A stretch of 64,000 nt of DNA, from contig JAPPLF010000083.1 in assembly GCA_028874215.1 (NCBI GenBank), forward strand, positions 1 to 64,000, read 5' to 3'. This DNA is from Acidobacteriota bacterium. Lineage in GTDB: Bacteria; Acidobacteriota; UBA6911; RPQK01; JAJDTT01. The translations under genes were made by a program, and so were the position numbers. Below, piece by piece: positions 16,413 to 24,670 of the stretch (positions within the stretch are counted from its first letter, which is position 1; every line of letters begins with the position of its first letter). The notes under the pieces are model-generated. The model did not search any database. It was not told the DNA's origin and saw only the letters and a list, made by a program, of their open reading frames with translations.

Positions 16413-17990
16413 ATGAGTCCGGCAATTCCGGGACTTTGTTTCTTTATCTTTGCCGCTTCCGCCGCATTCGGCCAATCCGTCCGGGACGAGGAATCCGAGC
16501 AGCACTTCAGAAACTGGCTGGACGAGGACGTCCGCTTCATCATCAATCCGGAGGAGAAGACCGTCTTCCGGGGTCTCTCCACGCCGGAGGAGAAGGAGCG
16601 GTTCATCGAGCAGTTCTGGCTGCGCCGGGACCCCGATCCCAAGACGTCCATCAACGAGTTCAAGGAGGAGCACTACCGCCGCATCGCCTACGCCAACGAG
16701 CGCTTCAAGGCGGGACGCGACGGCTGGCTCACCGACCGGGGACGGATCTATATCGTCTTCGGTCCGCCGGCCCACATCGAAATGCATCCCATGGGCGGAC
16801 TTCACAACCGTTCGCTTTCCGAAGGGGGCGGATCCACCGTCACGTTCCCCTACGAGGTCTGGACCTACCGTTACATCGAGGGGCTGGGAAACGACATCCT
16901 CTTCGAATTCGTCGACTCCGGCATGAGCGGCAACTACCGGCTCGCCCTCAGCCCGGACGAAAAGGACGCCCTGCTGATGACCGGCTACGGGCTGACCATG
17001 GAGGAGTTCTTCGGATCCAGGACGCGCCTTGACCGGGTCCGGCAGCAGGGGATCCTGCGTCCTCTCGATCACACCGGTCTCGGCATCAACAAGAGCAACC
17101 TCCAACTCATCGAGGACTACTTCAAGGCCCTCACTCCCCCCAACATCAAGTACAAGGACCTGCAGAAACTCGTGGGGACGCGCGTCCACTACGAGGAGTT
17201 GCCCATCGGCACCCGGGCCTCCATCGTCTGGGTCAACGCCGAGCAGTTCATGGTGCCGGCCACGCTCCAGGTCTGGAACCGCCTGCTGACCTATCAGCCG
17301 GAGAACGACATCCGCAGGGCGCGGGTCGAGATCTACGGCGCCGTTCATGACCTCTTGGGAAAGACCGTCTACGAGTTCGAAGACCAGGTCTACGTCGACG
17401 ACACGGGCTACCGTCCCTTCGTGGAACAGGGGAAGTCCCTCTACCAGCACACGATTCCCCTGAGGTCGGGGCGCTACAAGCTGGACTGGGTGGTCCGCGA
17501 CGTTCACTCCGGAAAGATCGGTACTTCGGTCCATTCCATCGTGGTGCCGCCCAAGCCGGAGGCGGAGCTCTTCACCAGCACGCTGATCCTGGCCGACCGG
17601 ATTCGAGTCCAGCAGGAGCCCGATCCGCTGGAGCCCTTCGCCACCCTTTCCGGACTCAAGGTCTATCCCAACCTCCAGAAGAATACGTTCCCGGCCGGAG
17701 AGCGGGTCGGACTCTACTTCGAGATCTACAACTTCTCCGTCGACTCCGCCACCGGGGAAGCGGACCTGAGGATTCCGCTTCGCGTCCTGGACCGAAACGG
17801 ACAGGTGGTCCAGGAGATCCGCCTGGATCACGTGGGCCTGACCTACCTGGGAGAACGGGCTTCGGCCTCGACCCATCTCTATATCGACGGCATCGGGGAC
17901 TACCGGGCCGAGATCTCCATTGAGGACCTGATCTCGGGCCGGAAGAAGGACATGAGCGTCCGATTTCGAATCCAGGACAGTTCGGGTTGA
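16413..17990 (+). CDS. GWxTD domain-containing protein
   Basis: A 525-aa exported protein named for the motif it carries: GWLTDRGRIYIVFGPP near residue 105. A signal peptide covers about 1-21 (PGLCFFIFAASAAFGQ). The N-terminal region before the motif (LSTPEEKERFIEQFWLRRDPDP) is the conserved part of the GWxTD domain, common in Acidobacteriota and Bacteroidota and of unknown function. The later half is beta-rich with repeated sandwich-like segments. ATG 16413 is chosen over an upstream in-frame start because it begins the signal peptide directly. Its stop overlaps the TTG start of the next gene (TTGA), coupling the two; that neighbour is an exported heme lipoprotein, so both probably act in the periplasm. 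Confidence 0.88.
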   Translation: MSPAIPGLCFFIFAASAAFGQSVRDEESEQHFRNWLDEDVRFIINPEEKTVFRGLSTPEEKERFIEQFWLRRDPDPKTSINEFKEEHYRRIAYANERFKAGRDGWLTDRGRIYIVFGPPAHIEMHPMGGLHNRSLSEGGGSTVTFPYEVWTYRYIEGLGNDILFEFVDSGMSGNYRLALSPDEKDALLMTGYGLTMEEFFGSRTRLDRVRQQGILRPLDHTGLGINKSNLQLIEDYFKALTPPNIKYKDLQKLVGTRVHYEELPIGTRASIVWVNAEQFMVPATLQVWNRLLTYQPENDIRRARVEIYGAVHDLLGKTVYEFEDQVYVDDTGYRPFVEQGKSLYQHTIPLRSGRYKLDWVVRDVHSGKIGTSVHSIVVPPKPEAELFTSTLILADRIRVQQEPDPLEPFATLSGLKVYPNLQKNTFPAGERVGLYFEIYNFSVDSATGEADLRIPLRVLDRNGQVVQEIRLDHVGLTYLGERASASTHLYIDGIGDYRAEISIEDLISGRKKDMSVRFRIQDSSG

Positions 17991-20900
17991 AACTGGGACG
18001 GGCCGGGACGAGGCTGACGCAGGCCGTCCGGTTCGCCGCAGTCCTGGCCGCAGTCCTCACCGGCGGCTGCATCGACGCGGGACCTCCCTACTCTCCGGAA
18101 GCCGCTCTCCAATCCTTTCAACTGGCTCCGGGTTTCCGGATCGAGCTGGCGGCCGCCGAACCGCAAGTGGTGGATCCCATCTCCATGGCGTTCGACGAGC
18201 GTGGCCGGCTGTTCGTCGTCGAGATGAGGGACTACCCGATCTCCGACCAGCCGCTCTCCAGGATCAAGCTGCTCGAGGACCGGGACGGCGACGGCCGGTT
18301 CGAGCACGCCAGCGTGTTCGTCGACGGGCTTCACATGGCCCATGGCGTATTGCCCTGGAAGGGCGGGATCCTGGTCGCCTGCGCCCCCGACATCCTCCAT
18401 TTCACCGATACCGACGGCGACGGGCGGGCCGACCGGCGCAAGGTGATCCTGACCGGATTCGCGCTGGTCAATCCACAGCTCCGCATCAACACGCCGCTCT
18501 ATGAGATGGACAACTGGATCTACGCCGCCTATCCGAGATTCGGAGTCGGCCGGCGTTTCAAGCAGTTCAGCGATCAGGGCCAGCCGATCCATTTCCCCGG
18601 TCACCCTGAGGTCGCACCCGTCGATGTCTTCGAGCGACGGTCCGATATTCGCTTCAAACCGGACAAGCTGCGGATCGAGCCGGTCACCGGCAATTCCGAG
18701 TTCGGTCAAGCCTTCAATGCCCGCGGCCACCGGTTCCCCTCCTGGAACAACAATCACCTGAGACATTCCGTCATCGAAATTCGCTACCTGGACCGTAATC
18801 CTCATCTCCAGGTCGAGAATCCCATGCAGACCGTGTCCGACCATGGCCAGCCGGCCCCCGTCTACCCCATCACCGACCATCCGCACCTTCAGAACATTCG
18901 CCAGACCCGCCTGTTGAAGGAACTCGGCCACTTCACTTCCGCCTGCGGCCAGAGCATCTATGCGGGCGGCCGGTTTCCCGAGCCGTACGGCGGGGCCTAT
19001 TTCATCGCGGAGCCGGCCCATAACCTGGTGCACAGCGATATTTTGTCGACGAGGGGGGCGACCTACACCGGTGCCGGCGCCTTCGAAAAATCGGAGTTCC
19101 TGGCTTCCCGGGACAGTTGGTTCATGCCCGTCTTCACCACGACCGGTCCCGACGGGGCCCTGTACGTGGCCGATTTTTACCGCAAGATCGTCGAGCACCC
19201 CGAATGGATTCGCGAGGACTTCGTCGACGATCACGAACTGTTTTACGCGGGTCAGGATCGCGGCCGGATCTACCGGATCGTCCACGGCCAGCCGGAGCCG
19301 GCCGAGGCGCCCCGGCTCGACCGGGCCGACGCTGCGGAACTCGTCGGCCGGCTCTCCCATCCCAACCGGTGGTGGCGGCTCACGGCCCAGCGGCTCCTGG
19401 TCGAGCGCCGGGATCCGTCGGCGATTCCCCGCTTGGTGGAGCTCGCTCGCGGCGGTGCCTCGACCCGGGGCCGAATGCATGCCCTCTGGACGCTGGAGGG
19501 GCTGGATGCCCTGGACGCCGGCCTGGTTGTGGCCGGTTTGGGAGACGAAAGCCCGGAGGTACGGGAGCAGGCGATCCGGATCGGTGAATCCTATCTTTCG
19601 GACCGCCGCGTCGTGGACCGGATGATGGAGATGACCGGGGACCCGGACGATCGGGTTCGTTTCCAGTTGGCCTGCACCCTGGGGGAACTTCCTGCCGGGG
19701 ACTCCTTCGAACCGCTGCTGAAGATCGTCCATGACCACATGGAGGACCCCTGGTTTCAGGTCGCCGCGCTCAGCGCCGCCGGCGAACACACGGTCGGGTG
19801 GTTTCGCGCCGTGGTCGGGAACCGGGACTTCGCGTCCCGGGAGACGGAGGGCCGGCAGCTTTTCCTGCGCCGTCTGGGGGCCATGATCGGAGCCCGCCAG
19901 AAGGCTCGGGAGCTGACGGCGGTGCTGGCGACCGTGGGCAGGGCCGCAGCGGACGCGGACCTTTGGTGGCCCGTTCCGAGCCTGGAAGGGCTGGCGGAGG
20001 GATTGAAACGCGGGACCGAACCGGAGGTCGACCTTTCCCGCCAGGCACAGCGGATCCTGTTGGAGCTGCTGTCCGGACCGAACCGGTTGGGATCGGCGGC
20101 CCTTGAGATGGCGGAAGGAGTCCGGCTGTCGAACACGCTCCAATTCCGGTCATTGATACGGCAGGCTGCGGCGGTGGCCGCCGACGAGGAAGCCGGCTTG
20201 GATTCCCGGGTCCACGCCATCCGGTTGGCGGCCCTGGACCCCACGCGGGCGGACTACGCGCTGTTGGCCGGGCTGCTGCAACCCAGCCAGCCGGAAAAGA
20301 TTCAGATGGCGGCGACCCGCGCTCTGGTCGTCCTGCCCCATCCCAGATCGACCGATGTTCTTCTGGGAGCCTGGCGGTCGTTCACGGCTCCGCTCCGGAA
20401 CGCGGCGCTGGACGGGTTGCTCAGGGAACCGGAGCGGGTGCCCAGCCTGCTGGACGCCGTCGAGGCCGGGAGCGTCCAGCCGTGGACCATCCGGGGCGCC
20501 AGACGGGGCCGCCTGTTTCGGATCTCGGAGGGGGAGACCCTGGAGCGCGCCAGGACTCTACTGCGGAGTTCTCCTCCCGACCTGAGGGTGCTGATGGACC
20601 AGTATGGCGCCGCCGCCCGCACCACCGGGGACGCCGCTTCAGGCCGTGAGGTCTTCAACCGGAATTGCAGCCAGTGTCACAAGGTCGGAGAGACCGGCTC
20701 CGAGGTCGGACCGGATCTGCTGAGCCTTTCAGGCCGGACCAAGTACGAATTCCTGGAGAACATCCTCGACCCCAACTCCAACATCGTCCCCGGTTATGAG
20801 GAGTACCTGGTCGAGACCAACGACGGGCGCGCCCTGACCGGAGTGATGGCCAGCCAGGGACCGGCGACGGTCACCCTGAGGCGGAGCGAGGGAGAGGAGG

Positions 20901-21055
20901 ACACGATCTCCCGAAGCCAGATCGCCAACCTCCGCTCGCTGGGAGTGTCCGCCATGCCGGAGGGTGTCCAGGAGGACATCACCGTCCAGCAGATGACCGA
21001 CCTTCTCGAGTACCTGACCCACCTGGGAGCGGCGACTGGAGCGGCGACTTTCTAG
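17987..21055 (+). CDS. PVC-type heme-binding dehydrogenase-like lipoprotein (copy 1)
   Basis: A 1022-aa protein of the membrane-bound dehydrogenase group known from Planctomycetes, Verrucomicrobia and Acidobacteria. It has a lipobox LTGGC with C28 as the probable lipidated residue, then an N-terminal beta-propeller (FQLAPGFRIELAAAEPQVVDPISMAFDERGRLFVVEM) related to glucose/sorbosone dehydrogenases. HEAT-like helical repeats follow (about 440-850), then a C-terminal cytochrome c domain with heme motif CSQCH (C894, C897, H898) and the LENILDPNSNIVPGYEEY segment. It probably oxidises a sugar-like compound and passes electrons to a c-type carrier. The TTG start overlaps the GWxTD stop by four bases. 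The last nine residues (GAATGAATF) and the stop are encoded by a hairpin repeat. A paralogue lies at 57246-60311. Confidence 0.9.
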   Translation: MKLGRAGTRLTQAVRFAAVLAAVLTGGCIDAGPPYSPEAALQSFQLAPGFRIELAAAEPQVVDPISMAFDERGRLFVVEMRDYPISDQPLSRIKLLEDRDGDGRFEHASVFVDGLHMAHGVLPWKGGILVACAPDILHFTDTDGDGRADRRKVILTGFALVNPQLRINTPLYEMDNWIYAAYPRFGVGRRFKQFSDQGQPIHFPGHPEVAPVDVFERRSDIRFKPDKLRIEPVTGNSEFGQAFNARGHRFPSWNNNHLRHSVIEIRYLDRNPHLQVENPMQTVSDHGQPAPVYPITDHPHLQNIRQTRLLKELGHFTSACGQSIYAGGRFPEPYGGAYFIAEPAHNLVHSDILSTRGATYTGAGAFEKSEFLASRDSWFMPVFTTTGPDGALYVADFYRKIVEHPEWIREDFVDDHELFYAGQDRGRIYRIVHGQPEPAEAPRLDRADAAELVGRLSHPNRWWRLTAQRLLVERRDPSAIPRLVELARGGASTRGRMHALWTLEGLDALDAGLVVAGLGDESPEVREQAIRIGESYLSDRRVVDRMMEMTGDPDDRVRFQLACTLGELPAGDSFEPLLKIVHDHMEDPWFQVAALSAAGEHTVGWFRAVVGNRDFASRETEGRQLFLRRLGAMIGARQKARELTAVLATVGRAAADADLWWPVPSLEGLAEGLKRGTEPEVDLSRQAQRILLELLSGPNRLGSAALEMAEGVRLSNTLQFRSLIRQAAAVAADEEAGLDSRVHAIRLAALDPTRADYALLAGLLQPSQPEKIQMAATRALVVLPHPRSTDVLLGAWRSFTAPLRNAALDGLLREPERVPSLLDAVEAGSVQPWTIRGARRGRLFRISEGETLERARTLLRSSPPDLRVLMDQYGAAARTTGDAASGREVFNRNCSQCHKVGETGSEVGPDLLSLSGRTKYEFLENILDPNSNIVPGYEEYLVETNDGRALTGVMASQGPATVTLRRSEGEEDTISRSQIANLRSLGVSAMPEGVQEDITVQQMTDLLEYLTHLGAATGAATF

Positions 21056-21093
21056 TCGCCGAACAGGAACGGCGGTTTCCCAACCGCCGATCT
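21026..21093. repeat. Intergenic hairpin repeat cluster 4, overlapping a stop codon
   Basis: A partial unit GGAGCGGCGACT (21026-21037) is followed by a full one: GGAGC, arm GGCGACT (21043-21049), loop TTCT, arm AGTCGCC (21054-21060). A second full unit has arms GGCGGTT and AACCGCC (21071-21088). The TAG stop of the upstream gene (21053-21055) uses the last loop base and the first two bases of the return arm. The neighbouring genes converge. The rest of the space to 21178 shows nothing. Confidence 0.85.
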
Positions 21094-21178
21094 CCGGAGT
21101 AACAGCCCACCGAACCCGCACCGGAAGACCGAAAAATCCCCTCCCACCCTTCCCCAAAAGAAAAGGGACCGACCAATT

Positions 21179-22333
21179 TCACTCCTCCACTACCAGCACT
21201 CGATCCCCTTGCTCCCGATCCTCCCGCTCCTGTTTCTGACGAAGCTCCTCAAACCGCATCAGCGACCGCTTCGCCTTCTCGGTCAGGCCCTGCCTGGAAT
21301 AGAGCCGGCCCAACTCGAGATGGGCCTCCTTCAACTCCGGTTCCAGCCGCACTGCGTTGTCCAACGCGGATTCCGCAGCTTCGATTTCCCCGGAATCTGC
21401 CATCGCCTTTCCCAACTGGTAGTGGACTCGAGCGTCGTCGCCCCTCAACTCGAGGCATTTCCTGAGTTGGGACACGGCCTCGGTCTTGCGTCCCAGCCGG
21501 GCGAGCAGCACCGCGTAGAGATAGCGCGAGTCGAAGTCTCCACCGTTGACCTTGAGCGCGCTCAGCAAAACCGGCTCGGCCTCCTCCAACTGTCCACTCT
21601 CCAACAACGAACCGGCCAAGGCCGTGTAGACCCCAGGGAAGTCCGCGTCCTGCCGGATGACTCGCCGGAACTCCTGCTGCGCCTGCCGGCTCTTCAACTG
21701 CTTCTGGTAGCAGACCCCCAGTTCGAAGCGGATCGCCGCCGACCGGGGCAGTTGCCGAAGACCGTAATTGAGAATCTTCTCGGCCCCGGTGTAAGCCTGA
21801 CCCCGCGACAGAACCTGGGCGTATTCCAGATAGAACGACTCGTTTCTCGGCTCCCTGAGCATCGCCTGCTCGAAGTTGGAAACGGCCGCGTCGAATTGCT
21901 GCGCCTCGAACTGCACCCGCCCCAGCAGGAAGCGCACCCGTGCGTTGTCCGGGTCGAGGCTCGCACTCTTCCGCAGCGCGGTGATCGCTTCCCGGAGCTG
22001 TCCCTGGCGCGCCAGGACGAAACCGAGCCCGGCCAGCAACTTTGGGTCGTCCGGCGTCTGACGCAGCGCTTGTTCGTAGGCGTCCCGGGCGGCGGGCCAA
22101 TCCTCGAGTCCGGCGCACACCCCTGCGAGCATGGCCCATAGCTGCGGAGACTGCGGGTTCCCTTGTACGGCCCGGTCGAGCAGAAGGCGGGCCCCGGCCA
22201 GGTCTCCCGAGTTGAGAAGAGCCTGCACGTGCTGGAAATCCACCGTCTGGGACCAGAGGACCGAGTTCAGAACGAAGGTCGCGATCACGACACTCAGGGA
22301 GGGGAACGATACTGGCAGAGGATCTTCAACCAT
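21179..22333 (-). CDS. Exported tetratricopeptide-repeat protein
   Basis: A 384-aa protein made almost entirely of tetratricopeptide repeats after a signal peptide (VVIATFVLNSVLWSQ, about 14-29). Typical repeat cores are visible, such as WPAARDAYEQALRQTPDDPKL, LREAITALRKSASLDPDN and GEIEAAESALDNAVRLEPE, at roughly 34-residue spacing from about residue 32 to 360, followed by a charged tail. There is no catalytic domain, so it is likely a protein-protein scaffold in the periplasm. ATG 22333 is preferred; the GTG just before it is possible, and neither has a clear ribosome-binding site. The CocE gene upstream on the same strand is separated by 170 bases with a hairpin cluster. Confidence 0.88.
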   Translation of the reverse strand: MVEDPLPVSFPSLSVVIATFVLNSVLWSQTVDFQHVQALLNSGDLAGARLLLDRAVQGNPQSPQLWAMLAGVCAGLEDWPAARDAYEQALRQTPDDPKLLAGLGFVLARQGQLREAITALRKSASLDPDNARVRFLLGRVQFEAQQFDAAVSNFEQAMLREPRNESFYLEYAQVLSRGQAYTGAEKILNYGLRQLPRSAAIRFELGVCYQKQLKSRQAQQEFRRVIRQDADFPGVYTALAGSLLESGQLEEAEPVLLSALKVNGGDFDSRYLYAVLLARLGRKTEAVSQLRKCLELRGDDARVHYQLGKAMADSGEIEAAESALDNAVRLEPELKEAHLELGRLYSRQGLTEKAKRSLMRFEELRQKQEREDREQGDRVLVVEE

Positions 22334-22367
22334 CACAGTAGGGGACAGCGTTGCCCCGGTACACTCC

Positions 22368-22490
22368 GGAATCGGCGGTTAGGAAACCGCCGCCCCACCT
22401 TGGAAACGGCGGTTAGGAAACCGCCGCCCCACCTTGGAATCGGCGGTTGGGAAACCGCCGCCCCACATGGGCTGGGAAACCGCCGCTCCA
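22368..22490. repeat. Intergenic hairpin repeat cluster 5: three tandem 34-bp units and a broken fourth
   Basis: Units start at 22368, 22402 and 22436, a constant 34-base period. Each has GGAAT or GGAAA, C, arm GGCGGTT, loop AGGA or GGGA, arm AACCGCC, then GCCCCACCTT or GCCCCACATG. A fourth copy (22469-22490) keeps only GGGAAACCGCCGCTCC. The cluster is in the reverse orientation to cluster 3. On the minus strand it begins about 16 bases after the stop of the CocE gene. Confidence 0.88.
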
Positions 22491-22503
22491 CGCTGACCCG
22501 GAC

Positions 22504-24648
22504 TCAATTCAGTTTCCTGGGCACGCTCACGGACCAGCTCTTGTTGGTGTGACTCTTGCCGTTGACCCGGACCTCCACTTGGCCCATATGGTGGAAAGCC
22601 TTCGAGTCGCTCCTCGTCACCTCGTTCGCCTCCACCCGGACCTCCATGCCGGGACGGTCCATGGACCGTATGGAGCGGGCCTTGAGCACGGCGTTGGCAG
22701 GTTCTTTCGACGACACCGTGAAGCTCGACTCGATGATCCGGCCGTACTCCCGATCGTCAATGGACAATCGGACCGTCGCGGTCTCGTTCACCAGGTCCCG
22801 GGTGACGGAGTACTCCGTGGGCTTGGCGAGGATGTCGGGATCCGCAGGCGGCAGGATCTTCAGATCCGGCGGTGGAAGGCGCGGGCTCTGGCGCCCGATG
22901 ACGGGGAGGATGATCCGGGAAGGGAAGCGCCCCCCTCGATGGATCGTGTTGGTGGCGCTCTGCGCTGTGGGCCAGGCGTTCTGGATATCGGCGCTGGTGA
23001 CGGCCACCCGGATCCGGTGCCCCGGTGCGAAGACGTACGAAATCGTCTTCAACTCGACTTTGATTTCGTAAGTCTTTCCCGGCTCCAGGGGTTTCGGCTC
23101 GAAATGCGAGTCGCGATGCGTCGCATTGAGTCCCCCGTAGCGGACCAGCTTGGAAGTCCCGTCCGGGGCCACGTCGATGAGCTTGACGCGAAAATAGGCG
23201 ACCTCGGCAGTGGAGGAGACGTTGAGCATCGCCGTGGGCGTCCCCGTCACTTCCAGTTCCTCTTCCAGCGGGGGTGTCGTATAGGTCAGGGAGAGGGCTT
23301 CGTCCAGCCGCTGATCGATGGGCATTCCCCAGGGCAGGACGCCGCCGCCCCAGTGAATTCCGGACGTGAGTCCCACTACGGGATCGTATTCATACTCGTC
23401 GCGCCCTTCGGCGGCGTCTTCCTCACGACTTAGCCCGCCGCCGGAGTGGAAGTAAAGCGGTGTCGGCCGGGTGCGGGCGATGGGCCACTCCCGCTCCGAC
23501 CGCCAGGACCCGGGCTCCTCCAGGTACATCCGGGCCGACGGCTTCTTGTACTTCTTGACGAAAATGGTCACCGGCGGTTCGTCCATGACGCCGTTGTCGA
23601 TCTCCTTGAGCCAGTAGTCGAACCACTTCACGTACTCGATGCCGCCCTCGATCCGGGGTCCGGGGACCGCCCGCTCCACTTCCGGCCACCAGTGTCCCCA
23701 GGGACCGATCAGCGCCCGTTTGGGGACTTTCAAATTCGAGTAGGCCCGCAGCAGCGCGGTGGGATAGACGTCCGACCAGCCCCCGATCACGTAGACGGCG
23801 CACTTGACCCGGTTGAAATCCTTCGCCAGCGACCGGTCCTGCCAGTAGGGGCCGTTCTGCTGGTGGGAGATGTAGCCGATGCCCCAGGGCTCGCTCTTTT
23901 CCAACCGCTCCTGCCAGATTTCGCTCCACTTGGGGCCGGCGATATCCGGATTGGGCGGCAGCATATTGGAGGCCGTCATCAAGGGAGAGAAGGTGTCGAA
24001 CATGTAGGGCCGGAGGACGCCGCCGGGATAGGTCCACTCGGTGTAGACGTCGTCGTTGGCGGAGCGGACGATGATGGCCTTGAGGCTGGGAGGCGCCTGC
24101 ACCGCCACCTGCCACTGCACCACGCCTCCGTAGGAGATGCCGATCATGCCCACGTTGCCGTTGCACCACGGTTGGTCGGCGATCCACTCCACCATCTCGT
24201 AGCCGTCCCGCCGCTCGTCGGCGGAATAGATGTCCTTGGTCCAGCCTCCCGAATTTCCGGTCCCGCGGACCTCGTACTGAACGACGGCATAGCCTCTTTC
24301 CGCCAGGTAGGGCGTGGGTCCGACCGGCCAGGGGAAGCCCAGGTCCTCCGAGTCGTTCAGAAAACGGTAGGGGTAGTACATCATCACGCCGGGGAACCGC
24401 CCTTCGGCGTCGGGACGCACGATCTTGGCGGCCAGCTCGACGCCGTCCCGCATGGGAACCCGCACGAATTCCACTTTGAGATTATTTTTATATTTTGGTT
24501 CAGACATCTTTGCTTTCGAATAAACGATTGATGGAGGAAGGGAAAGCAGAAATAGCGCAATAAAAACGAGCCGGCCCCATTCTTCCGGCTTCGATCGAGG
24601 CCTTATTATGCAATCGTCACGATGCAATTCCATAAATCTATTCTCCAT
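22504..24648 (-). CDS. CocE/NonD-type hydrolase (copy C)
   Basis: A 714-aa CocE/NonD-family serine hydrolase with S172 in GISYGG, D293 in GGWSDVYPTALLRAY and H319 in GPWGHWWPE. The RGTGNSGG segment precedes the nucleophile and an X-Pro-peptidase-like C-terminal domain follows. It is longer than copies A, B, D and G by a beta-rich C-terminal extension ending SHTNKSWSVSVPRKLN, shared with copies E and F. The N-terminus is unusual: about 25 charged residues precede the hydrophobic segment LVFIALFLLSLPPSIVY, and the first 60 codons are AT-rich compared with the rest. ATG 24648 or 24633 are both possible. It follows the beta-lactamase-fold gene by 22 bases on the same strand. Confidence 0.91.
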   Translation of the reverse strand: MENRFMELHRDDCIIRPRSKPEEWGRLVFIALFLLSLPPSIVYSKAKMSEPKYKNNLKVEFVRVPMRDGVELAAKIVRPDAEGRFPGVMMYYPYRFLNDSEDLGFPWPVGPTPYLAERGYAVVQYEVRGTGNSGGWTKDIYSADERRDGYEMVEWIADQPWCNGNVGMIGISYGGVVQWQVAVQAPPSLKAIIVRSANDDVYTEWTYPGGVLRPYMFDTFSPLMTASNMLPPNPDIAGPKWSEIWQERLEKSEPWGIGYISHQQNGPYWQDRSLAKDFNRVKCAVYVIGGWSDVYPTALLRAYSNLKVPKRALIGPWGHWWPEVERAVPGPRIEGGIEYVKWFDYWLKEIDNGVMDEPPVTIFVKKYKKPSARMYLEEPGSWRSEREWPIARTRPTPLYFHSGGGLSREEDAAEGRDEYEYDPVVGLTSGIHWGGGVLPWGMPIDQRLDEALSLTYTTPPLEEELEVTGTPTAMLNVSSTAEVAYFRVKLIDVAPDGTSKLVRYGGLNATHRDSHFEPKPLEPGKTYEIKVELKTISYVFAPGHRIRVAVTSADIQNAWPTAQSATNTIHRGGRFPSRIILPVIGRQSPRLPPPDLKILPPADPDILAKPTEYSVTRDLVNETATVRLSIDDREYGRIIESSFTVSSKEPANAVLKARSIRSMDRPGMEVRVEANEVTRSDSKAFHHMGQVEVRVNGKSHTNKSWSVSVPRKLN

Positions 24649-24670
24649 CAATGAAGTTTATCTACTTATG

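Noticed and set aside
22504-24648. Classification of the CocE copies as cocaine esterases or cephalosporin acylases
   Set aside because: The fold and triad are shared, but nothing in the sequence fixes the substrate, so only the family is named.
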